Below, one piece after another: positions 55,937-64,000 of a stretch of 64,000 nt of DNA. The DNA is taken from NCBI GenBank assembly GCA_001567105.1, contig LMZR01000011.1, positions 1 through 64,000 of the forward strand. The letters are read 5' to 3'. Position 1 is the stretch's first letter. Each line of letters opens with the position of its first letter. The DNA comes from Chloroflexi bacterium OLB14. Lineage in GTDB: Bacteria; Chloroflexota; Anaerolineae; Anaerolineales; Villigracilaceae. A program made the position numbers and the translations under genes. Below the pieces are notes generated by a model, which was not told the origin of the DNA, made no database searches, and worked only from the letters and a program-made list of their open reading frames with translations.

Positions 55937-57786
55937 CTATTCTACGGTTACACTCTTGGCTAAATTTCTTGGTTGGTCAACATCTAACCCACGTGTGGTG
56001 GCGATGTGATAAGCAAGTAACTGCAAAGGTAAAACTGTGATGATTGGGGAGAGCATCCATGGGGCTTCTGGAATCCATAGCACATGGTCTGCCATTTCTT
56101 TAATCAATTCATCGCCTTCTGTTGCAACAGCCACTACCATGCCTCCGCGTGCTTTGGCTTGTTGAATTTGCGAAATCATTTTTTCATGCCAAGGGTCTTT
56201 GGGGGCAATACAAATGACAGGCATTTCTTCATCAATTAAGGCAATTGGTCCGTGCTTCATTTCACCTGCGGGATAACCCTCAGCATGGATGTATGAAATT
56301 TCTTTTAACTTCAATGCGCCTTCATAAGCAATGGGCATGTTAATTCCGCGCCCAAGATACAAACAACCTTTGATGTCTTTCAGGGCTTGAGCAACTTTCT
56401 CAATTTGGGATTCGGCGTCTAGCGCACGACCTGCAAGGTCAGGTACGAGGCGCAAATCAGAAACAAGTTGCTTACGAGTCTGCTCATCAATCACACCGCG
56501 TAAGTCGGCTAATAAAATCGCTAGCATGTATTGGTCAACCAGCGGAGCAGTAAACGCTTTGGTAGATGCCACGCCAATTTCAGGTCCCGTTTGCATAGCG
56601 ATGTATCCATCAGCCACACGCATGGCTTGCGAACCAACAGCATTGACGATACTCCACACAATGCCACCTTTGCGTTTGCCTTCTTCCATAGCGGCGAGTG
56701 TATCTGCTGTTTCACCAGATTGTGAAATAGCAAGCACAACTGTATTTTCATCCACGATAGGATCACTGTAGCGGAATTCAGAACCAATTACAACTTCCAC
56801 AGGGATGCGGGCAATTTTCTCAATCAAATATTTGCCGACCATGCCAGCATACGCCGCAGTACCACAAGCCGTGATGTAAATTCTTTGAATCTTTTTTGCA
56901 AGTTCAGGAGTTAATTTTAATTCGGGTAAACGAATGCGCCCTTCTTTGAAATCCACGCGCCCAGCCAATGTATCAGTTAGTGCGCGTACCTGCTCGTGAA
57001 TTTCTTTTTGCATAAAGTGGCGATATTCACCTTTTTCGGCAGAGACGGCATCCCAATTGATAGTATGAATTTCAGGTTTAATTTCTACGCCATCAAGTGT
57101 TTCAATGCGCACACTATCACGCGTCACAATCGCCATTTGTTTCGACTCAAGAAAAATTACTTTGCGCGTGTGTTCAAGAATGGCAGGAATATCTGAAGCA
57201 ATGTAATTTTCATTTTCACCCAAACCAATCACCACGCCACCTGCATTGCCAATGCGAGCCGTCACAATTTTATCTGGCTCATCAGTAGACATTAACAAAA
57301 CAACATTAGCACCTTCAATTTGTTTGAAAGTTCTGCGCGCCGCTTCGGTAAACGAAATGCCAGCGGCGTGATGATGTTCTGCTAAATGCACAATCGTTTC
57401 AGTATCTGTATCCGAATTAAATATCACACCCTCACTACTTAATTCATCTTTCAATTCAAGAAAATTTTCAACAATGCCATTGTGAACCACAACAGTTTTT
57501 CCTGAATTGCCAACATGCGGATGTGAATTTTTTTTGCAGATGGCGCACCATGTGTTGCCCAACGCGTATGCCCAATGCCAGGCGCACCCTTCAATGGGTT
57601 TTTATTTTACCAAATCTACCAAACTGCGATAACTTGCCCGCATCTTTTACGTACATCAAATTTGCTCACCGTTAATCACAGCAATGCCAGCCGAATCATA
57701 ACCACGATACTCCAGCCGTTTTAAGCCGTTGAGAATAATCGGCGTCGCATCACGCGAGCCGAGATAACCGACGATACCACACATAG
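55937..57786 (-). CDS. glmS: Glutamine-fructose-6-phosphate aminotransferase, frameshifted N-terminus
   Basis: Makes glucosamine-6-phosphate for cell-wall synthesis. C-terminal isomerase part is intact: two SIS domains ([55 protein letters not shown]) and the C-terminal NLAKSVTVE. The glutaminase domain begins MCGIVGYLG at 57786 with the nucleophile Cys2. Several indels lie between about 57533 and 57680: [12 protein letters not shown] (57555-57590) is in another frame from both ends. Repaired length about 610, normal. Confidence 0.9.
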
Positions 57787-58184
57787 GGAATCCTCCAAAT
57801 TTTAATTAATATATATTTGATGAAAAACCAACACGCCTCAATCTTAAGCGACAATTGATTCTGCACCTTCGACTTTTCACCATCCTTTGCCTTTTGCTCT
57901 CGCAATCACTTGTGAGATGTTAATAGCAAAGTTTTTACCTTGGAGGGAAAGAGATTGGATAATGGCATATCCAGAGGGCTTCCGCTGAACTTTCGATTTT
58001 CCTACCTCACCCCAACCCTCTCCTAATTGGAGAGGGAGATAGTTAACTCTATCTTGCAATAGAGAACCCTCATCCTCGTCAACTTTGACTCATTACGTCA
58101 AAGTTCATGCGCTGTCTTTCCCGTTTTATATTTTCCGTGTGCCTCCTTATTATCTAAATTCTATGGACTATTATACTGTAAAAC
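57787..58184. other. Non-coding stretch between glmS and the RNA candidate
   Basis: No convincing gene. Holds the CCTCACCCCAACCC dyad (58004-58040), a small ATAG/CTAT hairpin after it, and the promoter-like TATACT (58172-58177). A 60-codon minus-strand frame (57877-58059) has no family character. Confidence 0.5.
58004..58040. repeat. CCTCACCCCAACCCTCTCC dyad repeat
   Basis: CCCTCTCC (58016-58023) and GGAGAGGG (58029-58036) pair around TAATT; flanking CCTCACCCCAA precedes it. Short hairpin repeat with no T-tract. Confidence 0.55.
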
Positions 58185-58350
58185 AAAATAGGGAGTGGCT
58201 AAAGAAGAGTGTATTTAAGTACTGTGACATTTATATCGCTTGTAAAACGCAAGATAAATACCACAAGGGTACGATGTCTTTCGGTACTTTCTTTTTTACC
58301 CTTGAAATTAGCCACTCTTCAAAAACACCAGCACTAGGCTGGTGTTTTTG
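58185..58350 (+). ncRNA. Structured RNA candidate, 6S-like layout
   Basis: About 165 bases with promoter-like TATACT at 58172-58177 and a terminator at the 3' end. GAGTGGCTAA (58193-58202) pairs perfectly with TTAGCCACTC (58308-58317), closing the molecule. Inside, TGTG/CACA, ATTTAT/ATAAAT and CTTG/CAAG (58223-58265) build a long apical hairpin with internal loops. A competing pairing, CAAGGGTA with TACCCTTG (58264-58304), also exists. Closing stem, open middle and long apical stem recall 6S RNA, but no conserved sequence was checked. Confidence 0.35.
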
Positions 58351-58355
58351 TTTGT
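58322..58355. terminator. Bidirectional terminator
   Basis: AAAACACCAGC (58322-58332) pairs with GCTGGTGTTTT (58339-58349), followed by TGTTTG on the plus strand and preceded by A5 for the reverse. It may end both the RNA candidate and the minus-strand Tad gene. Confidence 0.85.
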
Positions 58356-58359
58356 TATT

Positions 58360-59920
58360 TTAATCTGGAGGCTTCGGTGTAAATGTTTGTGTAGGTGTAC
58401 GAGAAGGTGTCGGTGTAATTGTTGGTGTGCGTGTTTGTGTCCTTGTCGGTGTGCGTGTAGGCGTTAATGTAGGTGTTCTTGTTGGCGTAGTAACAGTTGG
58501 CGTACGCGTTGGTGTAATGGTGCGTGTCTGCGTTCTTGACGGTGTTGGTGTAATGGTAGGCGTACGAGAAGGTGTAAATGTGCGAGACGGTGTAAATGTA
58601 CGAGAAGGTGTTAATGTAATTGTAGGAGTACGAGTAACAGTAGGTGTACGTGTCACTGTTGGCGTGCGGGTGATGGTTGGTGTATTGGTAATTGTGGCTG
58701 TATTGGTAGGCGTTGATGTAAAGTTATCAATGCTTGAAGATACTGTACAGTTACCCCAACCAGGGAAGTTGAAGGTTAAGGTAACAAACCAAATTCCTTC
58801 CCATGTGGAGTTATTGAAATCTGCAATCCATTGTTCTTCTGCGCCATTTCCATCAATTGATAAATCATCTGCTACGGTAGATGTTATATTCAATGGCGAG
58901 TTTGATGTGTTTGTATCATAATATCGAGTGCCAGCAAATTCAGCATAGTCAAAATATCTACCGCCACTCAAAGGAGAAGGCGACCAAGTTAAATTTGCCT
59001 GAATTAGATAGGCACTTGAAAAATTATTATTGCGAACCCGAGCTTCAAAATTATCGCTTCTAAAGCGCGTGCGGTTGATGAAAATATTGCTACAAGATGG
59101 CACAGGTGTATTTGTTGGGGTGCGAGTCATTGTAGGCGTTCTGGTATTTGTAGGAGTAAAGGTATTGGTAGGTGTGCGTGTGCTTGTAGGCGTAGGCGTA
59201 TCAGTTGGTGTATTGGTTGCTGTTGCTGTGGGTGTGTGAGTATTATTAAGAAAACCACCGCCGCCATCAGGGTCTGGTGAACTGACTAATGCCACAATTT
59301 CTACGGCTTCAAAAGATTCGTTAACACCTGCGCGATAAGATGCTAGGTGAATTGAATCTGGTTGAATACCAAAAATAGGCAGAACAATAAAAGTGAAGTT
59401 GTAATCTGTTGCTACAAAAACATAGTCTCCACCTTCGCCAGCATTTTCACCCCCAGTGCATGAAGCATAGGTGGTTGTTCCAATCCAACCCATTTGTGGA
59501 CGAACAAAATGCGAGTTTGCTGGGGGGGTATTTTTTTCATCAGAACAAACGGTGACGTTAAGATATTCTTTATCATTACTGGTGAGTGCTTCGTTGTAGA
59601 AGAAGCCAATGATGACCCGTTTGGTTTCATCTGTAATAGAAGGCAAGCGGGCATCTTTAATTTCTTGTTTCTCATTTGCGCCAGTACAATCAGTTGCACA
59701 ATAAGTAGGATTATATGTTCCTGCTGTGGCGTAGCGGATACCAAAGCGGGTAGAGTTTTCAACAATTAACCAAGCATAAAATAAACGACCATATTCAAGT
59801 AGCCCTACAAGCACGAGTAATAGAATCGGCAAAATGAGGGCAAACTCAAGCATGGCTTGCGCTTTTTTTTCTGGGAGGTAGATCTTTTGGCTTTTTATAA
59901 AAAATAGATAAAAACTTCAT
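58360..59920 (-). CDS. TadE-like pseudopilin with Thr/Pro-rich tail, frameshifted
   Basis: Starts near 59920 (MKFLSIFYKKPKDL). The T8 run 59863-59870 should be T7, which joins this to KKAQAMLEFALILPILLLVLVGLLEYG, the TadE signature helix. After a pilin-like beta domain come three kinds of low-complexity stretch: a Thr/Pro linker, a C-terminal-like beta domain (WTWSP-type), and about 110 residues of TPT-x-TPT repeats to the stop. Surface or pilus-related. The repeat DNA is a period-6/18 tract (about 58380-58720). Confidence 0.82.
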
Positions 59921-59936
59921 AATATTTCTCCAACCA

Positions 59937-61526
59937 TTATTGGGAAATCTTCGTAGCAATATTTTTTGCTATTCTTTCAAATATTTCCGAAAGCGATGAA
60001 CTGGTTGCAGCATAAAAATATTGACCATGCTTCACGTCATCATTACCTGCTTCAGTAGCAATATAAATTAGCAGGTCTTCAGCAGGTGGAGGTTCTTGTT
60101 CACCTGTATCTGGGTTATTGACTGGTACGCCGCCTATAGTTTCTAAACTTTTAATTCTAGCTCCTAATCCAATTGTATATATAGTAACCCCATTCCCTGT
60201 AATCATGTTAGCTAGGTCATCTGCCTTATCTCTGGCATAGTCATCAGCATCATAAAGTGAAATTTGGTAGTTCTCAACGGTAGGTGTATCAGGATTATCA
60301 TAATTCACTAATGGATCATCATCATCATGCCTAGTACTAGCATACAGGTCAACGCACCATGCACCTTCATAACTTGGATACCATGTGTTCATAGGGCAGA
60401 ATCCATTTGGATAGTTAACAGGGTTTGTTACGTCTGTTGAGTTTGCAGGGCCACCAAATAATGCTACAACAACCCAAAAAGCATCTAATCTTTGTAAGTT
60501 CTCATCACCGTCTGCAAGTAAAGCTTCCCTTGCTTCTCGTAAAGAACCGCCTATGTTACTTGAAGGGCATGAGGACGGATCTGTGTCACCTGCTGGTAAA
60601 TGACTTTGGTATTTTTCACAAATTGCACCTCTAAATACGCCAGTTGTTTCATGATAATCTAAGCATGTTCCTTCAGTTTCATCCCAAGTCCCACAATTAC
60701 GAGGTTCAAACACTTTAATATTATTAATAAAATTTACAACCGTGGCTTTGTCTGAGGTTAAGGGCAAAATTGTCTCTGGATCCCTTCCTCCACCTGGAGT
60801 TTGACTTGTCATTGTAACAATTGCCACTCTATCATAAGGGAAATAAAGTGTATCAATAAAATCAATAGCTACATCCTTAACGGCTGCCATTGGTTCACAT
60901 GTGTTATTTAGATTACATACAGTTGGATCGTCATCAGCATCAGATTTGCGACATGTATTAATACTTATATCGTTCGATGCACAATTTGATTCGACCCCAG
61001 TTTCAAATGCCATAGAAGCAGAGGTATCCATAATTAATACCAAGTCGAGTGTAGCGGCTTCACCAACTGAGGTGGCAGTTAGGGTGGCGCTCTCAAAGCC
61101 TAATACTCTTAAAAAGCCAAAGCGAACATCTGCTGAAGCTGTTACCTCAACTAATTTTCGATTATCAATAGGGTTATTAATTGGGTCGGGGTTACAAAGC
61201 GCAGGGCGGTTTGGACCTGTATCTTCACATGAATGTACAATAATGTTTGATACATTTTGTACCTGATTTAAATTTAAAAGATTTACAGCTGCGTTTTGTA
61301 ATGCAACAGTGTCAATTGCTGAGCCGCCAGATTCCACACGATATTGCTGAGCCGCGGCAATGGCGGCGGCATCTATACTTTTTTTGAGTTTGCCGTACTC
61401 AATTAAAAGCAAGCCAGTATCAGTTACTAAGCCGACCATGCCCACTAAGCCAACAAAAGCAAAGGCAATTAAAATAATTGCTTGCCCTTTTTCTGAATTT
61501 TTTAAAAACTTTCTTAGTGTTTTCAT
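59937..61526 (-). CDS. TadG-like protein with vWA domain
   Basis: Short N-terminal cytosolic end, then helix KGQAIILIAFAFVGLVGMVGLV (about 14-35), the TadG type. A beta-rich segment precedes a vWA domain (about 155-520) with MIDAS DTSASMAFETG and VAIVTMTSQ. Cysteines occur in pairs (CASNDISINTC, CGTWDETEGTC). Exposed outside; may act in pilus adhesion, as vWA domains bind ligands through a metal. Part of the Tad cluster, 17 bases after the next gene in operon order. Confidence 0.85.
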   Translation of the reverse strand: MKTLRKFLKNSEKGQAIILIAFAFVGLVGMVGLVTDTGLLLIEYGKLKKSIDAAAIAAAQQYRVESGGSAIDTVALQNAAVNLLNLNQVQNVSNIIVHSCEDTGPNRPALCNPDPINNPIDNRKLVEVTASADVRFGFLRVLGFESATLTATSVGEAATLDLVLIMDTSASMAFETGVESNCASNDISINTCRKSDADDDPTVCNLNNTCEPMAAVKDVAIDFIDTLYFPYDRVAIVTMTSQTPGGGRDPETILPLTSDKATVVNFINNIKVFEPRNCGTWDETEGTCLDYHETTGVFRGAICEKYQSHLPAGDTDPSSCPSSNIGGSLREAREALLADGDENLQRLDAFWVVVALFGGPANSTDVTNPVNYPNGFCPMNTWYPSYEGAWCVDLYASTRHDDDDPLVNYDNPDTPTVENYQISLYDADDYARDKADDLANMITGNGVTIYTIGLGARIKSLETIGGVPVNNPDTGEQEPPPAEDLLIYIATEAGNDDVKHGQYFYAATSSSLSEIFERIAKNIATKISQ

Positions 61527-61547
61527 ACTTCAAATGGCTCCTTAACA

Positions 61548-62240
61548 TCAAGGCTTAGCGGCAACTAAAGGCATAATGGTTGAGGCATATAACATGGTTG
61601 GATCACTTTCAGAAAAGAAAGGAAGTGTCCACGGTAGCCCAAGTACACCTTCATAGCTATAATAAATTTCTATAATTAAAAGACCAGCATCTACAGGAGT
61701 CGAACTGTCAGTAGTCATAAAATCTTCTATAACATCATCTGTATATAAAGAAGATGGGCTAGTGGTATTATAGTGATAATAAAACTCAGCTCCATCGGGG
61801 TGGCGTGTAATTGTAGAAATTACAGGTGGGGTTGCTGTTTCATCCACATCTACACTGATGACTGAAACTAAAATATTATCTCGGCTTGGGTCAACAGGAA
61901 TTTGGCGGGCTGTAACATAGTCGGTAGGTGCAAGTGTGTTAACTACAAAATTTGCTACATTAGGGTAAAAATCTTCATCATCCACAATCACTTCAGAAGG
62001 AGTGCCTTCATTTTCAATTTCAAATGGTGCTGAGTTAGCATAATACCGTGCTGCTGCGCGAGTGGCATCTTGTAATGAAAGATAAGTATTTAACATAAAA
62101 CCAAACTCTACCATACCCGAAAAAAGTATAATGAGTATAGGCAAGCTAATAGCAAACTCAACCATGCTTTGAGCTTTAGTTTTTTGAGAAAAACTTTTAC
62201 TTTGGTTTTTAATTACAAGAAACAAATTTTTTCCTAACAT
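61548..62240 (-). CDS. TadE-like pseudopilin
   Basis: Helix KTKAQSMVEFAISLPILIILFSGMVEFGFML (about 21-52), with the TadE Glu at the +5-like site (MVEFA). An exposed 170-residue beta-rich domain follows, ending with FFSESDPTMLYASTIMPL, typical of TadE. Processed by a TadV-like peptidase, if present (not in window). 195-base gap upstream with no clear gene. Confidence 0.85.
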   Translation of the reverse strand: MLGKNLFLVIKNQSKSFSQKTKAQSMVEFAISLPILIILFSGMVEFGFMLNTYLSLQDATRAAARYYANSAPFEIENEGTPSEVIVDDEDFYPNVANFVVNTLAPTDYVTARQIPVDPSRDNILVSVISVDVDETATPPVISTITRHPDGAEFYYHYNTTSPSSLYTDDVIEDFMTTDSSTPVDAGLLIIEIYYSYEGVLGLPWTLPFFSESDPTMLYASTIMPLVAAKP

Positions 62241-62435
62241 AAGTTTTAACCATTATTACTATTGTCATATAGCCTAGTGCAAAACAAAATCCTGCATTAG
62301 TACTAAATACAAAACTTCAATTTTTGCTACAATGGGGATGACAATAAATAGCAGAATTTCAAGAATATTATATACTACTTCCTCAGGTAGAGGGGCTATG
62401 TAAGTATTTTGTAACGCTTACAGAAATGTAAGCCT

Positions 62436-63716
62436 TTACTGCCCTAAGATCACTTCAGGCATGGTTAAAGTATCAAAATTTTGCTCATCTTTATATTTGA
62501 TATAGATATTATCTGACCCATCTACTTCGATAAAATATCCAATAATTTGGCTGTGGTAGGCGGCACCAGAAACCGAATTTAATCCATTAATCCGCACATC
62601 GGCGCCGGGTGCCAAAATAGTTCCCTGATACACTGAATCGTCACTGCCATTAAGAGAGAGAATATTCTTATTATCTACAGGCATGTATATTAATAAGCCC
62701 TGATTGGGTCCACTTTTTAAAGCCTGCAAGTCCACATACGCGCTTCCACTAATGTGGACGCCGCCATCTGTGATGTAAATCAAAACACTATCTCCATGTA
62801 ATTCTTGCCCAGCCGATAAAACAAAATCTCCGGCAATACAATACACCCCGCCTTCAAGTTGAGTAACCCCTTCTGGCGGGAAAATATCCTCGCCCCAGTT
62901 TCCGGCCGACATGGTCCCATCTTGTTCATTAACTTCAGCAACCGCACTGCCACAACCTACTTTGGGCATTAAATAAGGTGGGGGGTAGGGAATATTAGCT
63001 GAATCAGTTTTAATTGGATAAGGTGTAATTAACTTTGGTTTTTGAATATCTGCACCACCTACTACTGCTATGGTGTTGTCAGCATCTATTACGCGCACAC
63101 TGCCACTGCCAAAGGATATAAAAGCACAGTTGGGATTATTTGAATTGACAAATAATCCACCACCTTCTAAGTTTATAGTGGCTTCACTATGAATCCAAAA
63201 GGCTGGGCGCCGACTCCCCGATATCACTTCGCAATGGCTGGTTGGTGCTAGGCTCACTAAGGCATAGCCCGGAAACATTTCTCCCATTACGGCAGGTTTC
63301 GACTGAGCCACTGCTTTAACCACATTGGTGATATATGGCACGCCAATCACATTAGCAAAATAAGTTTGAAACCTTGAAGTGATGATAACCTCGATGTATT
63401 CCGGGTTACCGGCATAAGGTCCAGAAAGAGGCGGAGTATTTAATTCCACAATGCTTGTTTCGCCATCGTTGTTATATCCATTTGCCGCCGCAGTTGCTAA
63501 TGCCGCCGCACGCCAATTGCCTCCCTCAATCCTTGCTAAAGCCCCACTTAATGCCGCCGCTGATGCGGCAGTTTCGGCACGCCTACTATCTGTGTAAGCG
63601 TTGGTACCATCAATGGCAAGTGCTGAAACCCCAATTAGACCTACAATTACAAAGATAATGATGATAAGGGCTTGTCCTTTTTCGCTTGGACGTTTGTAAG
63701 AAAATTTTATGGGCAT
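62436..63716 (-). CDS. TadG-like protein
   Basis: Helix KGQALIIIIFVIVGLIGVSALAIDG (about 14-38), DSRRAETAASAAALSGA with the Tad-type alanine-rich helix, then a 300-residue exposed beta-helix-like domain with ordered Gly and Asn. It starts 10 bases inside the end of the preceding gene. Not a vWA protein, unlike the next member. Confidence 0.82.
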   Translation of the reverse strand: MPIKFSYKRPSEKGQALIIIIFVIVGLIGVSALAIDGTNAYTDSRRAETAASAAALSGALARIEGGNWRAAALATAAANGYNNDGETSIVELNTPPLSGPYAGNPEYIEVIITSRFQTYFANVIGVPYITNVVKAVAQSKPAVMGEMFPGYALVSLAPTSHCEVISGSRRPAFWIHSEATINLEGGGLFVNSNNPNCAFISFGSGSVRVIDADNTIAVVGGADIQKPKLITPYPIKTDSANIPYPPPYLMPKVGCGSAVAEVNEQDGTMSAGNWGEDIFPPEGVTQLEGGVYCIAGDFVLSAGQELHGDSVLIYITDGGVHISGSAYVDLQALKSGPNQGLLIYMPVDNKNILSLNGSDDSVYQGTILAPGADVRINGLNSVSGAAYHSQIIGYFIEVDGSDNIYIKYKDEQNFDTLTMPEVILGQ

Positions 63717-64000
63717 GGCGGTTGTAAAATAATATTGGTAGCGCTACCAGTTAATCGAATTGTGTCTGACCCAATAATATTACCAGCAAATGGCATGACA
63801 ATTGGGTAATCATAAATTACATTTACCCGAATACTATTGGCTACTCCTTTTGTTACTCCCTGACAGTCGTTACCAATGGCTTCTATCTCAACGTGGACGG
63901 TAGAGGTATTTCTCAAATCTACAGGAGATGAAAAAATCGCTTCGTCACTACGCGGGAGAATGTTCCTTGCTCGATTTTCTATTGCTTGGCTGTTAGTTGG
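63707..64000 (-). CDS. TadE-like protein, C-terminal part (runs off window)
   Basis: Open frame to the window edge without start; 98 codons visible. Residues AIENRARNILPRSDEAIF, VHVEIEAIGNDCQGVTKG, IRVNVIYDYPIVMPFAG and DTIRLTGSATNIIL match the C-terminal domain of TadE pseudopilins. Overlaps the TadG-like start by 10 bases. Confidence 0.7.
   Translation of the reverse strand, partial: PTNSQAIENRARNILPRSDEAIFSSPVDLRNTSTVHVEIEAIGNDCQGVTKGVANSIRVNVIYDYPIVMPFAGNIIGSDTIRLTGSATNIILQPPCP

Noticed and set aside
57877..58059. 60-codon minus-strand frame
   Set aside because: It spans the CCTCACCCCAACCC repeat, has no family features and no ribosome site.
58380..58720. CRISPR-like array
   Set aside because: The repeats are coding (TPT units, period of 6 and 18 bases), vary freely and have no unique spacers.
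58427..58921. Plus-strand frame of Val-Gly-Val repeats
   Set aside because: It is the complement of the Thr/Pro repeat tail of the TadE-like gene; its composition is a shadow of that repeat.

Overview
The window is bacterial chromosome, A+T-rich and gene-dense, with no rRNA, prophage, transposase or CRISPR array. Gene content points to the Anaerolineae branch of Chloroflexota. The pointers are several lipoproteins with Thr/Pro-rich linkers after a lipobox, a cytosolic kinase with a PQQ-type propeller, a TadE/TadG cluster, a YabE-like 3D-domain protein beside an LCP protein and RsmA, and no outer-membrane genes. The organism assignment is inference; gene calls rest on motifs read from the translations.

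Layout. 1-7 kb: trpA, a YegD-like Hsp70 coupled to a coiled-coil/GyrA-C-like protein, an ABM monooxygenase, a LipM-type acyltransferase, and a ParB-fold protein coupled to a DapA-family aldolase, then a metallophosphoesterase. 7.1-12.9 kb: a co-directional signalling block (Ser/Thr kinase with 8-blade propeller, PP2C phosphatase, J-domain/vWA fusion, zinc-ribbon/FHA protein, 80-aa protein, OmpR-type regulator) behind a strong promoter. 13-27 kb: adenosine deaminase, initiator tRNA, smpB, an MFS carrier, a class V aminotransferase, CAP/LysM protein, patatin, hydrolase, L,D-transpeptidase, CcdA, a glutaredoxin/DUF2085 fusion, pgeF and the yggS-yggT-yggU cluster. 27-40 kb: SLT lytic transglycosylase with repeats, orphan PotD, adenosine kinase and ahcY, rsmA-LCP-YabE, TrmH methylase, M1 peptidase. 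40-55 kb: P-loop protein, CASTOR-like channel, SpoIIE phosphatase, rpmF-fabD, PLD lipoprotein, FecR cluster with an M20 peptidase, PIG-L deacetylase, PSP1 protein, GT-C glycosyltransferase, Mrp, DUF2834, IscX, dCMP deaminase and a KAS III-like synthase. 56-64 kb: glmS, a structured-RNA candidate, and five TadE/TadG-type genes running off the end.

Genes work together in several blocks: SAH recycling (ahcY and adoK, with adenosine deaminase elsewhere), cell-wall handling (LDT, SLT, YabE, LCP, CAP/LysM), Fe-S handling (Mrp, IscX), and phospho-signalling (kinase, PP2C, FHA, J/vWA). Many neighbours overlap by 4 bases (ATGA), implying translational coupling.

Two window-wide properties matter to a reader. 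First, at least eleven otherwise normal genes are broken by single-base frameshifts, nearly always in a homopolymer; this looks like assembly error, so I give the reconstructed gene spans. Second, many intergenic gaps hold a dyad-symmetric repeat, drawn from many unrelated families.
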